A stretch of 64,000 bases of DNA from Phycobacter azelaicus (GCF_014884385.1 NZ_WKFH01000003.1:1750001-1814000), one strand, 5' to 3'. Shown: positions 17,526 through 26,539, counted from the stretch's first letter. Numbers and translations are program-made. The notes: generated by a model from the letters alone, not told the origin.

Positions 17526-20380
17526 TTGCCCACCTTCCATTTCAGATCCTTGGGACCGGTGTCCACCGGTGAGGTGATCGGCGCGAACGCGGGCTGGCTT
17601 TCGGCGATCCCGTCAGGCGGCGCGGCCTTTTCGATCTTCACCTTGAGGTCGAACCAGGCGGCCTGGCCGGTGATCGGGTCCGAGTTGGCCCAGCGAAGCC
17701 CGTCCCCTTTGGGCGGCAACAGCTCGTGGATCAGATGATTGAGCAGAAATCCCTTGGTCGCCTCGGGCGCGTTTTCGTCCAGCGCCCAGGCGCCCTTGCG
17801 CTTGCCGATGGCGTTCCAGGTCCACACCGTGTTTTCATTGAGCGCGGCCATCTCCATCACCGGGACCGTGATCTCGCCATGCGGAGATGAGACCCGCGCC
17901 CAGTCACCGTCTGACAGGCCATTTTCGCGCATCAGTTTCGTGGGCACATACAGGGGATTACGTCCGTGTAATTGCCGCAGCCATGCGTTTTGGCTGCCCC
18001 AGGAATGGTACATCGCCATTGGGCGCTGGGTCAGCGCGTTGACGGTGAAGCCTGCGTTGCCCTGCTGGTCCGTTTCATACCAGATTGGCAGCGGGTCCAT
18101 GGTCGCCTTGATGCGTTCGCGCAGATGCTCGGGCGGTTGACGTTCCCCGTATCCTTCAGCGGCCAGCTGGAATTTTCTCAACGGTTCTACATAGAGCTGG
18201 AACAGATAGGGTTCGGGCTTGTCGTAAAGACCCATGCCCACCGCCCAGTCCTGATAGGCGGTGTTCCACGGTTTGTAGTAGAGCGCTGCATCTGGGATAT
18301 GGCTGACATGAAAGCCGCCGTTTTCGATATAGCGGTCCAATTGCTCAGGGTTCACATCGCCGCGCCCCGACTGGCTGCCATCGCCGCGCCCCGACTGGCT
18401 GCCATCGCCGCGCCATCCCGCCAGCGGGCCAATGCCCGGTTTGCGCTCGTGGTTGACGATATAGTCGGCATAGTCCTGATATTTCGCGCTGCCGTCCTCG
18501 GCGGTGAAGCCGGGCAGTTTCAATCGGTTGGCCAGTTGCACCAGGACAGTTTGAAAGCCGCGCACGTCCCGGTCCGGCTCCACCACCGGCCAGCGGATGG
18601 CATCGGCGGCGGCGTCCGCCTCGCAGATGGGGCGATCCAGCAGCGAGATACAGTCGTGCCGCTCCAGATAGGTGGTGTCGGGCAGGATCAGGTCGGCATA
18701 GGCGACCATTTCCGAACTATAGGCGTCGGAGTAAATGATACGCGGGATAACGTATTCGCCGGTCTCATCGGTGTCGGTCAGCATGTCGATGACGCCGCGG
18801 GTGTTCATCGATGAATTCCACGACATGTTCGCCATATACATGAACAGCGTGTCGATCTTGTAAGGGTCGCCCGCATGGGCGTTCGAGATCACCATATGCA
18901 TGAGGCCATGGGCGCTCATCGGGTTTTCCCAGGTGAAGGCCTTGTCGATGCGCGCCGGGCTGCCGTCGTCTTTCAGCGCCAGATCATCTGGCCCGTGCAC
19001 AAATCCCAGGTGCGGGCCGTCCAGCGCGCAGTCGGGTTGGACGCCGCAGTGGGGCTTGGGGTGCGCAGTGGCGGGTTTGGGGTAGGGCGGTTTGAAGCGG
19101 AAACCGCCGGGGACCTCGACCGTGCCTAGAAGGATCTGCAGAACATGCAGCGCGCGGCAGGTCTGAAAGCCGTTGGCATGGGCCGAGACCCCCCGCATCG
19201 AATGGAACGACACCGGGCGCCCCACCATGGTTTTGTGCGTCTCGCCGCGAAAATCGGTCCACTCCTGCGGGATCTCGAAAGCCTCCTCAAAGGCTACACG
19301 GGCGATTTCTGCTGCGATGGAGCGAATCCGGACGGCGGGGATGCCGCATTGACCGGCCACAGTCTCGGGCGCGTAGTCGTCTGACAGGTAGCGTTCGGCC
19401 ATCAGGTGGAACACTGGCCGGTGGGTGACGCCCGCATGGCGATAGGTGGCATGAAGATCGGGGCGCACGCCGGGCTGATCAAAGGGCGCGAGCTTGCCGG
19501 TATTGCGGTCGATCACCAGCTCCTTGCCATTCTCATCGCGCATCAAAAGGCCTTTCTCTGGCCCTTCGCTGGCGTTCACCAATACCGGCGCATTGGTAAA
19601 GCGACTGAGGTAATCAAGATCGATCTTCCCGGCTTTCAGCAGCACATGCACCAGCGACAGGATGAACAGCCCATCGGTGCCGGGAGTGATGCCGACCCAA
19701 TCGTCCGCCACCGCGTTATATCCGGTGCGGATCGGGTTGACGCCGATCACCCGCGCACCGCGCGCCTTGATGCGGCCAATGCCCATTTTTATGGGGTTGC
19801 TGTCATGGTCTTCCGCGACGCCGAACAACATGAACAGCTTGGTATGATCCCAGTCCGGTTGGCCAAACTCCCAGAAGGCGCCGCCCATGGTGTAGATGCC
19901 GGCGGTCGCCATGTTGACCGAACAAAAACCCCCATGCGCGGCATAGTTGGGGGTCCCGAAATTCTGCGCCCAGAAGCTGGTAAAGCTTTGCGACTGATCG
20001 CGTCCGGTGAAAAACGCGAGCTTTTCAGGCGCGCTTTTGCGCAGGGGCGCCAGCCAGGAAGCCGCCATATCCAGCGCCTCGTCCCAGGTGATTTCCTCGA
20101 ACTCCCCCGATCCGCGCGGCCCAACCCGCCGCAGCGGCGCGCGTAGGCGCGAGGGGGCGTTATGCTGCATGATCCCGGCGCTGCCCTTGGCACAAAGAAC
20201 GCCTTTGTTGACCGGGTGATCGCGGTTGCCCTCGATATAGGCCACCTGTTTCTTGCCATTGCTGCCGGTTTTCATGTGCACGTTGATCCCGCAACGGCAG
20301 GCGCACATATAGCAGGTGGTCTGACGCACCTCTTCGGAAACCGGAGGAGAGGTGTCGATCTGTGGTTGGTTGAAACCCAT
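17522..20380 (-). CDS. soeA: sulfite dehydrogenase molybdopterin subunit
   Basis: A 952-residue molybdopterin bis-MGD oxidoreductase. It opens with the [4Fe-4S] ligands C23, C26, C30 and C63 (CYMCACRCG, LCAKG). C153 in AHGGFCSVN occupies the position that ligates molybdenum in polysulfide- and nitrate-reductase relatives. There is no twin-arginine signal, so it should stay in the cytoplasm, as SoeA of Allochromatium does; periplasmic DMSO reductases carry one. Its place beside xsc, tauE and pta supports oxidation of the sulfite released from sulfoacetaldehyde. Residues 658-673 hold a perfect in-frame tandem repeat. GGGGAT precedes ATG 20380, and soeB and soeC overlap downstream. Confidence 0.87.
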   Translation of the reverse strand: MGFNQPQIDTSPPVSEEVRQTTCYMCACRCGINVHMKTGSNGKKQVAYIEGNRDHPVNKGVLCAKGSAGIMQHNAPSRLRAPLRRVGPRGSGEFEEITWDEALDMAASWLAPLRKSAPEKLAFFTGRDQSQSFTSFWAQNFGTPNYAAHGGFCSVNMATAGIYTMGGAFWEFGQPDWDHTKLFMLFGVAEDHDSNPIKMGIGRIKARGARVIGVNPIRTGYNAVADDWVGITPGTDGLFILSLVHVLLKAGKIDLDYLSRFTNAPVLVNASEGPEKGLLMRDENGKELVIDRNTGKLAPFDQPGVRPDLHATYRHAGVTHRPVFHLMAERYLSDDYAPETVAGQCGIPAVRIRSIAAEIARVAFEEAFEIPQEWTDFRGETHKTMVGRPVSFHSMRGVSAHANGFQTCRALHVLQILLGTVEVPGGFRFKPPYPKPATAHPKPHCGVQPDCALDGPHLGFVHGPDDLALKDDGSPARIDKAFTWENPMSAHGLMHMVISNAHAGDPYKIDTLFMYMANMSWNSSMNTRGVIDMLTDTDETGEYVIPRIIYSDAYSSEMVAYADLILPDTTYLERHDCISLLDRPICEADAAADAIRWPVVEPDRDVRGFQTVLVQLANRLKLPGFTAEDGSAKYQDYADYIVNHERKPGIGPLAGWRGDGSQSGRGDGSQSGRGDVNPEQLDRYIENGGFHVSHIPDAALYYKPWNTAYQDWAVGMGLYDKPEPYLFQLYVEPLRKFQLAAEGYGERQPPEHLRERIKATMDPLPIWYETDQQGNAGFTVNALTQRPMAMYHSWGSQNAWLRQLHGRNPLYVPTKLMRENGLSDGDWARVSSPHGEITVPVMEMAALNENTVWTWNAIGKRKGAWALDENAPEATKGFLLNHLIHELLPPKGDGLRWANSDPITGQAAWFDLKVKIEKAAPPDGIAESQPAFAPITSPVDTGPKDLKWKVGK
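18361..18408. repeat. 24-base tandem repeat inside soeA
   Basis: Two identical 24-base units (18361-18384 and 18385-18408), with a partial third, lie in frame in soeA and encode RGDGSQSG twice, then RGD. The unit length keeps the frame. It adds a glycine/serine-rich flexible insert and looks like a recent slippage duplication. Confidence 0.85.
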
Positions 20381-20462
20381 GGCTATCCCCGTTCGTCGCG
20401 TTCTGGCAGGCTAGGTCGGATGAACCGGCCTTGCGAGAGTTTTCTTCTATTGTTCGGTTTGG

Positions 20463-20477
20463 TGGGAAAATTTCCCA
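20463..20477. promoter_or_regulatory. candidate operator upstream of soeABC
   Basis: Perfect dyad TGGGAAA-A-TTTCCCA, 82 bases upstream of the soeA start in the 117-base gap after the citrate synthase gene. No TauR-like box is seen here. The size and symmetry suit a dimeric regulator; which one is unknown. Confidence 0.45.
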
Positions 20478-20497
20478 TTACTGCATGCTTTTTCAGA

Positions 20498-21631
20498 TCA
20501 GCGTTCTTCCATAGGGATGTAGCTGCGTGGCTCTGGCCCATTATAAAGTGTCAGGGGGCGGATCAGGATATTGCCGCGCTGCTGCTCGATGCACTGGATG
20601 ACCCAGCCGGGCATCCGGCCGATGGCAAAGATCGGCACATAAAGGTCCATCGGGATGCCATGCAGCTGGTAGATCACGCCGGAATAGAAATCGACGTTCA
20701 CATTGAGACCGTGGCGCGCGTAGGGCGACATGGCTTCGACTACGGACTGCAGGATCTCGTACCACTCAGGCGCGCCCATTTCCTCGCCCAGCTTGCGAAC
20801 GCCTTCGCGCATGTGGCGGGCGCGGGGATCTTCCTTGCGATAGACGCGGTGGCCAAAGCCGGTGACGGCTTCCTTGGCGGCGCGCTTGGCTTTCACATAG
20901 GCGGCGGCATTTTCCGGCGTTCCGATCTCATGCACCATTTTCATCACGTCCTCGGCCGCGCCGCCATGGGCGGGACCGGCCAGGGTAGAGAGCGCCGTGA
21001 CGATGGCGCCATGCAGGTTCGCCTCGGTACCGATGGTGACACGGGCGGCAAAACTGGAGGCGTTGGAGCCATGTTCTGCGTGTAGGATGAAATCCACATC
21101 CGCCAGGCGCGCCGCATCTGCGCTGGGTTTTTCGCCCTTCAGCATCCACAGCCAGTTGGCGGCATGTCCCAATGACATATCCGGGGCCACCGGATCGCGG
21201 CCGTTTCGGAGTGCTTCATGGGCGGCGATGATCATCGGCACCTGGCTGGTGAGGCGAATGCCATTTGCGACAAAGGCCTCCTCGCCAACCGCCTGGCTGG
21301 CAGGCTCCAGCGCGGCAAGGGCCGAAACGGCGGTGCGCAGCACATCCATCGGATGCCCGTCCTTGCAGGCGCGGATAATGGCGTGGACCTCGTCTGGCAG
21401 AACGCGCGCGGCTTTGAGCCGGGCGTCGAACTCGGCCAGTTCCTGCGTGTTCGGTAGCTGGCCATGGATCAGCAGGTAGCAGACCTCTTCAAAGGTGGAA
21501 TGGGTGGCCAGATCGTGGATCGAATAGCCGCGATAGCTAAGCTCTCCCTTGGCGCCATCAATGTCCGAAACGCCGGACCGTTCGAAATAGACGCCTTTCA
21601 GACCCCGGTTGATCTTGACGTTTTCGCTCAT
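20498..21631 (-). CDS. gltA: citrate synthase (short, possibly dual citrate/methylcitrate type)
   Basis: A 377-residue citrate synthase of the short dimeric type. Catalytic histidines are in HAEHGSNASSFAAR and GFGHRVYRKEDPRARHM, and the aspartate is in NVDFYSGVIYQ. It condenses acetyl-CoA with oxaloacetate. Lengths and motifs are shared with 2-methylcitrate synthases, so propionyl-CoA could also be used; no prpB or prpD lies nearby. Its location between soeA and pta suggests it helps draw taurine-derived acetyl-CoA into the TCA cycle. ATG 21631 has AAGGAG upstream. The start is only 33 bases from the divergent pta start. Confidence 0.88.
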   Translation of the reverse strand: MSENVKINRGLKGVYFERSGVSDIDGAKGELSYRGYSIHDLATHSTFEEVCYLLIHGQLPNTQELAEFDARLKAARVLPDEVHAIIRACKDGHPMDVLRTAVSALAALEPASQAVGEEAFVANGIRLTSQVPMIIAAHEALRNGRDPVAPDMSLGHAANWLWMLKGEKPSADAARLADVDFILHAEHGSNASSFAARVTIGTEANLHGAIVTALSTLAGPAHGGAAEDVMKMVHEIGTPENAAAYVKAKRAAKEAVTGFGHRVYRKEDPRARHMREGVRKLGEEMGAPEWYEILQSVVEAMSPYARHGLNVNVDFYSGVIYQLHGIPMDLYVPIFAIGRMPGWVIQCIEQQRGNILIRPLTLYNGPEPRSYIPMEER

Positions 21632-21664
21632 AGCTGGCTCCTTCTTATGGCAAGGGAGAATGAT

Positions 21665-22516
21665 ATGTCGGTTCTGGAAAATGCAGTTGAGGCCGCAAAG
21701 GCACGGCAGGCGCGGGTGGTCTTTCCCGAAATGGAGGATGCGCGGGTCGCAGAAGCAACCGAGCGCCTGCATGCCGAAGGCCTGTGCCGACCCCTGCCGC
21801 TGTCAGAGCCGTCAGAGGCCCATGTGCAGGCTCTGGTAAAGGCGCGTGGCCTTAAAGAGGCCATCGCAAAGCGTATGATTTCCAAGCCCTTGTACCGCGC
21901 CGCCGCGATGGTTGCGGTGGGAGAGGCGGATGCCATGGTCGCAGGCGCTGACGTGCCAACACGCAGGGTGATCGAGGCGGCAAGCATCGGGATCGGGCTG
22001 GCGGAAGGTGTCTCGGTGCCGTCGTCGTTCTTCCTGATGGTCTTCCCAGACGGGCGCGAGCTGGTCTTTGCCGATTGCGCCGTGAATGTGGCGCCCGATG
22101 CGGTGCAGCTTGCCGATATCGCACTTGCCTCTGCGGCGTCAGCCAAGGCACTGCTCGGTTCGGCGCGGGTGGCGATGCTGTCCTTTTCCACCGGAACCTC
22201 GGGCGACGGGGAAAGCGTTGCTCTGGTACGTGAGGCGGCAGACCTTGCGGGCTTTGCCGGGCCGGTGCAGGCGGATGCGGCGCTCAACGGGGCGATTGCG
22301 GCCAAGAAAGGGATCGAGCCTCTGGATGCCAACGTGCTGATCTTCCCCAGCCTTGATGCAGGCAACATCGGATACAAGCTGTGCCAGGAACTGGCAGGTG
22401 CCCAGGCGCTCGGGCCGTTCCTGCAGGGCTTTGCGCGCCCGGTGTGCGATCTGAGCCGCGGGGCCAGCGTCAGTGACATCGTTGCCGCCACGGTGCTGAC
22501 CGCTGCGCAGGCCTGA
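21665..22516 (+). CDS. pta: phosphate acetyltransferase
   Basis: A 283-residue PTA/PTB-family transferase without the long N-terminal regulatory domain of enteric Pta. Recognisable segments are RVVFPEMEDARVAEA, ADAMVAGADVPTRRVIEA, MLSFSTGTSGDGESV and FPSLDAGNIGYKLCQ. It converts acetyl phosphate made by Xsc to acetyl-CoA. It is the only plus-strand gene in the soe-xsc block: gltA is divergent, with only 33 bases between starts, and ackA is convergent, with 19 bases between stops. ATG 21665 is preceded by AAGGGAG. Its promoter must lie within the gltA 5' region or the 33-base gap. Confidence 0.93.
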   Translation: MSVLENAVEAAKARQARVVFPEMEDARVAEATERLHAEGLCRPLPLSEPSEAHVQALVKARGLKEAIAKRMISKPLYRAAAMVAVGEADAMVAGADVPTRRVIEAASIGIGLAEGVSVPSSFFLMVFPDGRELVFADCAVNVAPDAVQLADIALASAASAKALLGSARVAMLSFSTGTSGDGESVALVREAADLAGFAGPVQADAALNGAIAAKKGIEPLDANVLIFPSLDAGNIGYKLCQELAGAQALGPFLQGFARPVCDLSRGASVSDIVAATVLTAAQA

Positions 22517-22535
22517 GGAACGCTTCGGAAGGTTC

Positions 22536-23687
22536 TCATAGGGCCTCCGGCAGTTGCGCCAGGGTGTCCATGGCGATCTGACGTTCTTCATCGGCGGGGA
22601 TCACCCAGATCTTCACGGCCGAGGATTTGCAATGAAGCGCCATCTGGTGCGCCTCGTTCGCGTCCGGGTTCATCCGCACACCGATCCATTCCAGGCCGCG
22701 CAGGATCCGGGCACGGATCGCGGTAGCGTTCTCGCCAATCCCGCCAGTAAATGCCACGGCGTCCAGTCCCTCAAGCGCGGCAATCAGGCTGCCCGCGTGG
22801 CGCAGGGACCAGTAACAGAAGTGATCAATGGCAAAGGCGCTGTCGGCGCTAGGGTCCAGCATCAGCTTGCGCATGTCGGATTTGCCGCCCGACAGGCCCA
22901 GAAGCCCGCTTTCGTGGTTAAGGATCGCTTTGGTGCGCTCCAGCCCATTGTCCTCGACCAGGCGCAAGACTGCATTGGCGTCGATCCCGCCCGAGCGCGT
23001 GCCCATGGTCAGCCCGTCCAGCGGCGAGTAGCCCATAGTGGTGGCGATGGACTGCCCGCCCCGGATGGCGCAGAGCGAGGCGCCATTGCCAAGATGAAAC
23101 GCCAGTAGGCGCGCGGGGAGTTTCTCGCCTGACCTCTCGGGCAGGCGCCGCACCAGTGCCGCATAGGATAGCCCGTGAAAACCGTAGCGGCGGATGCCCT
23201 TGGTCTCGATCATGCGGGGGATGGCATAGCGGGTCGCCACATCGGGATTGGTGGCGTGGAAGGACGTGTCGAAACTGGCGAATTGCGGCACGCCGGGGGC
23301 CAGCTCTGCCATGGTGTCGATGGCGGCAAGGCTGTGCGGGTTGTGTAGCGGGGCTAGGGGCGTGCAGTCCGCGATCTCGGCGCGCACTTCTGGGGTGATG
23401 CGCATCGGTGCGGTCAGCTTGCGTCCGCCATGGACGACACGATGCCCGATGGCCAGTAGTGCGTCCGCGCTGATCTGAGCTTTTTGGAGCGCGCCTAGGA
23501 TGGCAGCGAGTGCGGACCTGTGATCGATGAAGGGGATTTCGGCCGTCTTCTCGCCGATGATGAGTCGTGAGGCGCCGCCAATGCCCTCTGCCAGACCGTG
23601 CAGGCGCTCTGTCAGGCCGCGATCAAAGACCGAGAACTTGATCGAGGAAGAGCCTGCATTGAGGATCAGGATTAGACCACGTTCCAT
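22536..23687 (-). CDS. ackA: acetate kinase
   Basis: A 383-residue ASKHA-fold kinase with the family blocks in order: LILNAGSSSIKFSVF, GHRVVHGG, FDTSFHATNP, FHLGNGASLCAI, MGYSPLDGLTMGTRSGG and FTGGIGENATAIRARI. It interconverts acetyl phosphate and acetate with ADP/ATP, so surplus acetyl phosphate from Xsc can be excreted as acetate with ATP gain. Its ATG overlaps the tauE stop by one base (TAATG), which places it as the third gene of the xsc-tauE-ackA operon. It converges on pta. Confidence 0.95.
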   Translation of the reverse strand: MERGLILILNAGSSSIKFSVFDRGLTERLHGLAEGIGGASRLIIGEKTAEIPFIDHRSALAAILGALQKAQISADALLAIGHRVVHGGRKLTAPMRITPEVRAEIADCTPLAPLHNPHSLAAIDTMAELAPGVPQFASFDTSFHATNPDVATRYAIPRMIETKGIRRYGFHGLSYAALVRRLPERSGEKLPARLLAFHLGNGASLCAIRGGQSIATTMGYSPLDGLTMGTRSGGIDANAVLRLVEDNGLERTKAILNHESGLLGLSGGKSDMRKLMLDPSADSAFAIDHFCYWSLRHAGSLIAALEGLDAVAFTGGIGENATAIRARILRGLEWIGVRMNPDANEAHQMALHCKSSAVKIWVIPADEERQIAMDTLAQLPEAL

Positions 23688-24442
23688 TACAGCACACGCG
23701 CGATATTGAGGGCGGCGAGCGCGGTTAGCAAGATGACGACCCCGCGCCGAAAACTTGCCTGATCAGCGCTGGCAAAGCGACGGCTTCCGGCCCAGATGCC
23801 CGCACCAAGGATGGGAAAGGCAAGGCCGACGCCGATCAGCGTGTCGATACCGGTAAGGCCGTTTGCCGCCATCACGGGCAGGGCCATCATGTCGATGCCG
23901 GTCAGAAAAACGATCATGGTGGCGCGGAAGACGGCGGGCGCAATGGGCTGTGCGGTCAGGAAGGCAGCGGTCGGCAGTCCGCCGACGCCCGCGCTGTTGG
24001 CCATGCCTGAGATCACGCCAACGCCAAGGTTTCCGGTCGCCCCGATGGGACGGCGCAACTGCCAGCCGCTCAGCAGGATCAGGCTCAGGAGCAGAACCAG
24101 CGTCGAGATCACAAGCCGAGCCTGGTCTTCGCCGAGGCGAGCCATCACGGTCACGGCCGGCACCGTCGCAACGGCAGCTCCCGCAAGCAGCATCAGCGCG
24201 CGGCGCCAGTCCACATGGGGGCGGATGCCGCGTGCCTGAAAGGCGGTCATGGCGATTTCGCAGGAAAACACCACCGGGATCAGCGGCAGCGGGTTGGTGA
24301 CCAAAGCGGCCAGAATGATGAAAATGGCGGAAAAGCCAAACCCCGAATAGCCGCGAATGAAGGCCGCCACGAACAGTGCGGCGGCCAGATAGGCGCCCTG
24401 ACCTCCATTCAGATCAAATGGCAAATCAAAGGGCGCCGTCAT
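23687..24442 (-). CDS. tauE: TauE/SafE-family sulfite exporter
   Basis: A 251-residue membrane protein with about eight transmembrane segments in two repeats of the TauE/SafE family (AFIRGYSGFGFSAIFI in the first half, GMANSAGVGGLPTAAFL in the second). The family includes exporters of sulfite and sulfoacetate in taurine degraders. It begins five bases after xsc stops and overlaps ackA by one base, so it would be made together with the enzyme that releases sulfite. It is expected to protect the cell when SoeABC is saturated. Confidence 0.88.
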   Translation of the reverse strand: MTAPFDLPFDLNGGQGAYLAAALFVAAFIRGYSGFGFSAIFIILAALVTNPLPLIPVVFSCEIAMTAFQARGIRPHVDWRRALMLLAGAAVATVPAVTVMARLGEDQARLVISTLVLLLSLILLSGWQLRRPIGATGNLGVGVISGMANSAGVGGLPTAAFLTAQPIAPAVFRATMIVFLTGIDMMALPVMAANGLTGIDTLIGVGLAFPILGAGIWAGSRRFASADQASFRRGVVILLTALAALNIARVL

Positions 24443-24447
24443 GGCCG

Positions 24448-26226
24448 TCAGCCGACCTGCTGCGGACGCATGTCGTCGGCAGAGATGCCTGCGACCTCGA
24501 CCGGGTTCTTCATGGCATCGCGGCGGAAGGGTTCGCCCAGTTCCTGATTGATCATCGCTTCAATGAGGGTGGTGATGCCGTTCTTTTGATCCTCGATGGC
24601 CTGCGATAGAGCGGCGGTCAGCTCGTCCATGGTGCGGGCTACAACGCCCTTCAGGCCGCATGCATTGGCGATCCCGGCGTAGGACACCTGCTGGTCCAGC
24701 TCAGTGCCGACAAAGTTGTCGTCAAACCACAGGGTCGAGTTGCGCTTTTCCGCGCCCCACTGGTAGTTGCGGAAGACCACCTGGGTCACCGCAGGCCATT
24801 CATCGCGACCGATGGCGGTGAGTTCATTCACCGCGATGCCAAAGGCGCCGTCGCCCGCAAAACCCACGACCGGCACATCCGGGCAGCCGATCTTGGCGCC
24901 CACGATGGCGGGCAGGCCATAACCGCAAGGGCCGAACAGGCCCGGCGCCAGGTACTTTCGACCTTCGTCAAAGGACGGGTAGGCGTTGCCGATGGCGCAG
25001 TTGTTGCCGATGTCGGAGGAAATGATCGCCTCACGTGGAAGCGCTGACTGGATCGCGCGCCAGGCCATGCGGGGAGACATCCAATCCGGCTTGTCGGCGC
25101 GGGCGCGTTGGTTCCAGGTCGTGCCGGGATCGTCATCCTCGTGATCCATCGAGCTGAGCTGCTGCGCCCATCGGGATTTGGTCTCGGCAATCATGGCCTT
25201 GCGCGCGTCGCGGCCCGCATCGCCTGCGCTGTCGCTCAACTGGTTCAAAATGGCGGTAGCGACCTTGGCGGCGTCTCCTACGATGCCGACCGAGACTTTC
25301 TTGGTCAGGCCAATGCGATCGGGATTGATGTCGACCTGGATGATCTTGGCCTCGGCGGGCCAGTATTCCATTCCGTATCCGGGCAGGGTCGAGAAGGGGT
25401 TGAGGCGCGTGCCAAGGCACAGCACCACATCGGCCTCCTTGATCAGTTCCATCGCCGCCTTGGAACCGTTGTAGCCAAGCGGGCCCGCAAATAGCGGATG
25501 CCCGCCGGGAAAGGCATCGTTGTGCTGGTAGCCGACACAGACCGGTGCATCCAGACGCTCTGCCAAGGCCTGCGAGGCTGCGATGCCGCCCTTGGAGAGG
25601 ACCACGCCGGCACCATTCAGGATGACCGGGTTCTTGGCGCGCGACATCAGTTCAGCCGCTTGCGCCAGTGCAGCCTCACCGCCGGTGGGGCGTTCGAATT
25701 CGACGATGGCAGGCAGTTCGATGTCGACGACCTGGGTCCACATATCGCGCGGAATGTTGAGCTGCGCCGGGGCGGAGGCGCGCTTGGCCTGCATGATCAC
25801 GCGGTTCAGGACTTCGGCGACACGGGTGGGGTCGCGGACTTCTTCCTGATATGCGACCATATCCTCGAACAGTTTCATCTGTTCGACTTCCTGGAAACCG
25901 CCCTGACCGATGGTTTTGTTGGCAGCCTGCGGTGTCACCAGCAAGAGTGGCGTATGGTTCCAATAGGCGGTCTTTACGGCGGTGACGAAATTCGTGATGC
26001 CGGGGCCGTTCTGGGCGATCATCATCGACATCTTGCCGGTGGCGCGGGTGTAACCGTCTGCCATCATTCCGGCGCTGCCTTCATGCGCGCAATCCCAGAA
26101 GGTGATGCCTGCCTTGGGGAACAGATCGGAAATTGGCATCATGGCCGAGCCGATGATGCCGAAAGCATGCTGAATACCGTGCATTTGCAGGGTTTTTACA
26201 AAGGCTTCCTCGGTGGTCATTTTCAT
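24448..26226 (-). CDS. xsc: sulfoacetaldehyde acetyltransferase
   Basis: A 592-residue thiamine-diphosphate enzyme, the usual Xsc length. The N-terminal TPP domain opens MKMTTEEAFVKTLQMHGIQH. The central domain has GSKAAMELIKEADVVLCLG. The C-terminal TPP-binding motif is GFAGDGAFGIAVNEL with a distal NYQWGAEKRN. It converts sulfoacetaldehyde and phosphate to acetyl phosphate and sulfite in the cytoplasm. ATG 26226 follows AGGAG. It leads the xsc-tauE-ackA operon, and three TauR-like boxes lie 83-115 bases upstream. Confidence 0.96.
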   Translation of the reverse strand: MKMTTEEAFVKTLQMHGIQHAFGIIGSAMMPISDLFPKAGITFWDCAHEGSAGMMADGYTRATGKMSMMIAQNGPGITNFVTAVKTAYWNHTPLLLVTPQAANKTIGQGGFQEVEQMKLFEDMVAYQEEVRDPTRVAEVLNRVIMQAKRASAPAQLNIPRDMWTQVVDIELPAIVEFERPTGGEAALAQAAELMSRAKNPVILNGAGVVLSKGGIAASQALAERLDAPVCVGYQHNDAFPGGHPLFAGPLGYNGSKAAMELIKEADVVLCLGTRLNPFSTLPGYGMEYWPAEAKIIQVDINPDRIGLTKKVSVGIVGDAAKVATAILNQLSDSAGDAGRDARKAMIAETKSRWAQQLSSMDHEDDDPGTTWNQRARADKPDWMSPRMAWRAIQSALPREAIISSDIGNNCAIGNAYPSFDEGRKYLAPGLFGPCGYGLPAIVGAKIGCPDVPVVGFAGDGAFGIAVNELTAIGRDEWPAVTQVVFRNYQWGAEKRNSTLWFDDNFVGTELDQQVSYAGIANACGLKGVVARTMDELTAALSQAIEDQKNGITTLIEAMINQELGEPFRRDAMKNPVEVAGISADDMRPQQVG

Positions 26227-26308
26227 GGCGTGTTCTCCTGTGAGACGCAAAGAGGGCCGGGGCCAGGCCGGGCATTGCAAATTGTGTAGGCTGTCGCCCA
26301 TGTGCGGG

Positions 26309-26341
26309 TTAGGGCCAGATAGTGTTCCAGATTAGAGCCAG
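26309..26341 (-). promoter_or_regulatory. three TauR-like direct-repeat boxes upstream of xsc
   Basis: On the minus strand CTGGCTCTAA (26341-26332), CTGGAACACT (26330-26321) and CTGGCCCTAA (26318-26309) follow each other with periods of 11 and 12 bases, about one helical turn. The outer two closely match the TauR box CTGGACYTAA known from Rhodobacter capsulatus. They sit just upstream of a plausible weak -35 region, fitting activation of xsc-tauE-ackA by TauR. Confidence 0.75.
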
Positions 26342-26395
26342 ATCGGATTGGCCCTGTGTCACATTTCACGTTGAGGTACATCTTCGGGACAAAAG

Positions 26396-26521
26396 CGCTC
26401 CCTCCCGTCACGTCTGCATCACAGATGCATCGTTCCCGTTGGGCGTAGCGCCGCGCTTTACGCGGCGCTACGCCCAACGCCTTGGAGCGCATCCTCGATG
26501 CGTTTCAAGGGGGCGGGAGCG
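26396..26521 (+). repeat. dispersed intergenic repeat, copy B
   Basis: The element has the left box CGCTCCCTCCCG, a small dyad TGCATC-ACA-GATGCA, the core CCCGTTGGGCGTAGCGC (26435-26451) and a perfect 18-base-pair hairpin with a five-base loop (26438-26478). A second dyad CGCATC-CTC-GATGCG follows, and CGCTCCC at the left end is matched by GGGAGCG at 26515-26521. It lies just after the tauR 3' end in the 313-base gap before xsc. The rest of that gap holds the xsc TauR boxes and leader. Confidence 0.8.
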
Positions 26522-26539
26522 ATGCCTGATCGAAAGGTC

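Noticed and set aside
17522..20380. Periplasmic DMSO/TMAO reductase for this molybdoenzyme
   Set aside because: No twin-arginine signal, a Cys at the Mo-ligand position, and a taurine/sulfite neighbourhood favour SoeA.
20498..21631. Dedicated 2-methylcitrate synthase (prpC)
   Set aside because: Sequence length allows it, but no prpB/prpD lies nearby and the context is acetyl-CoA production; left as citrate synthase with possible dual activity.
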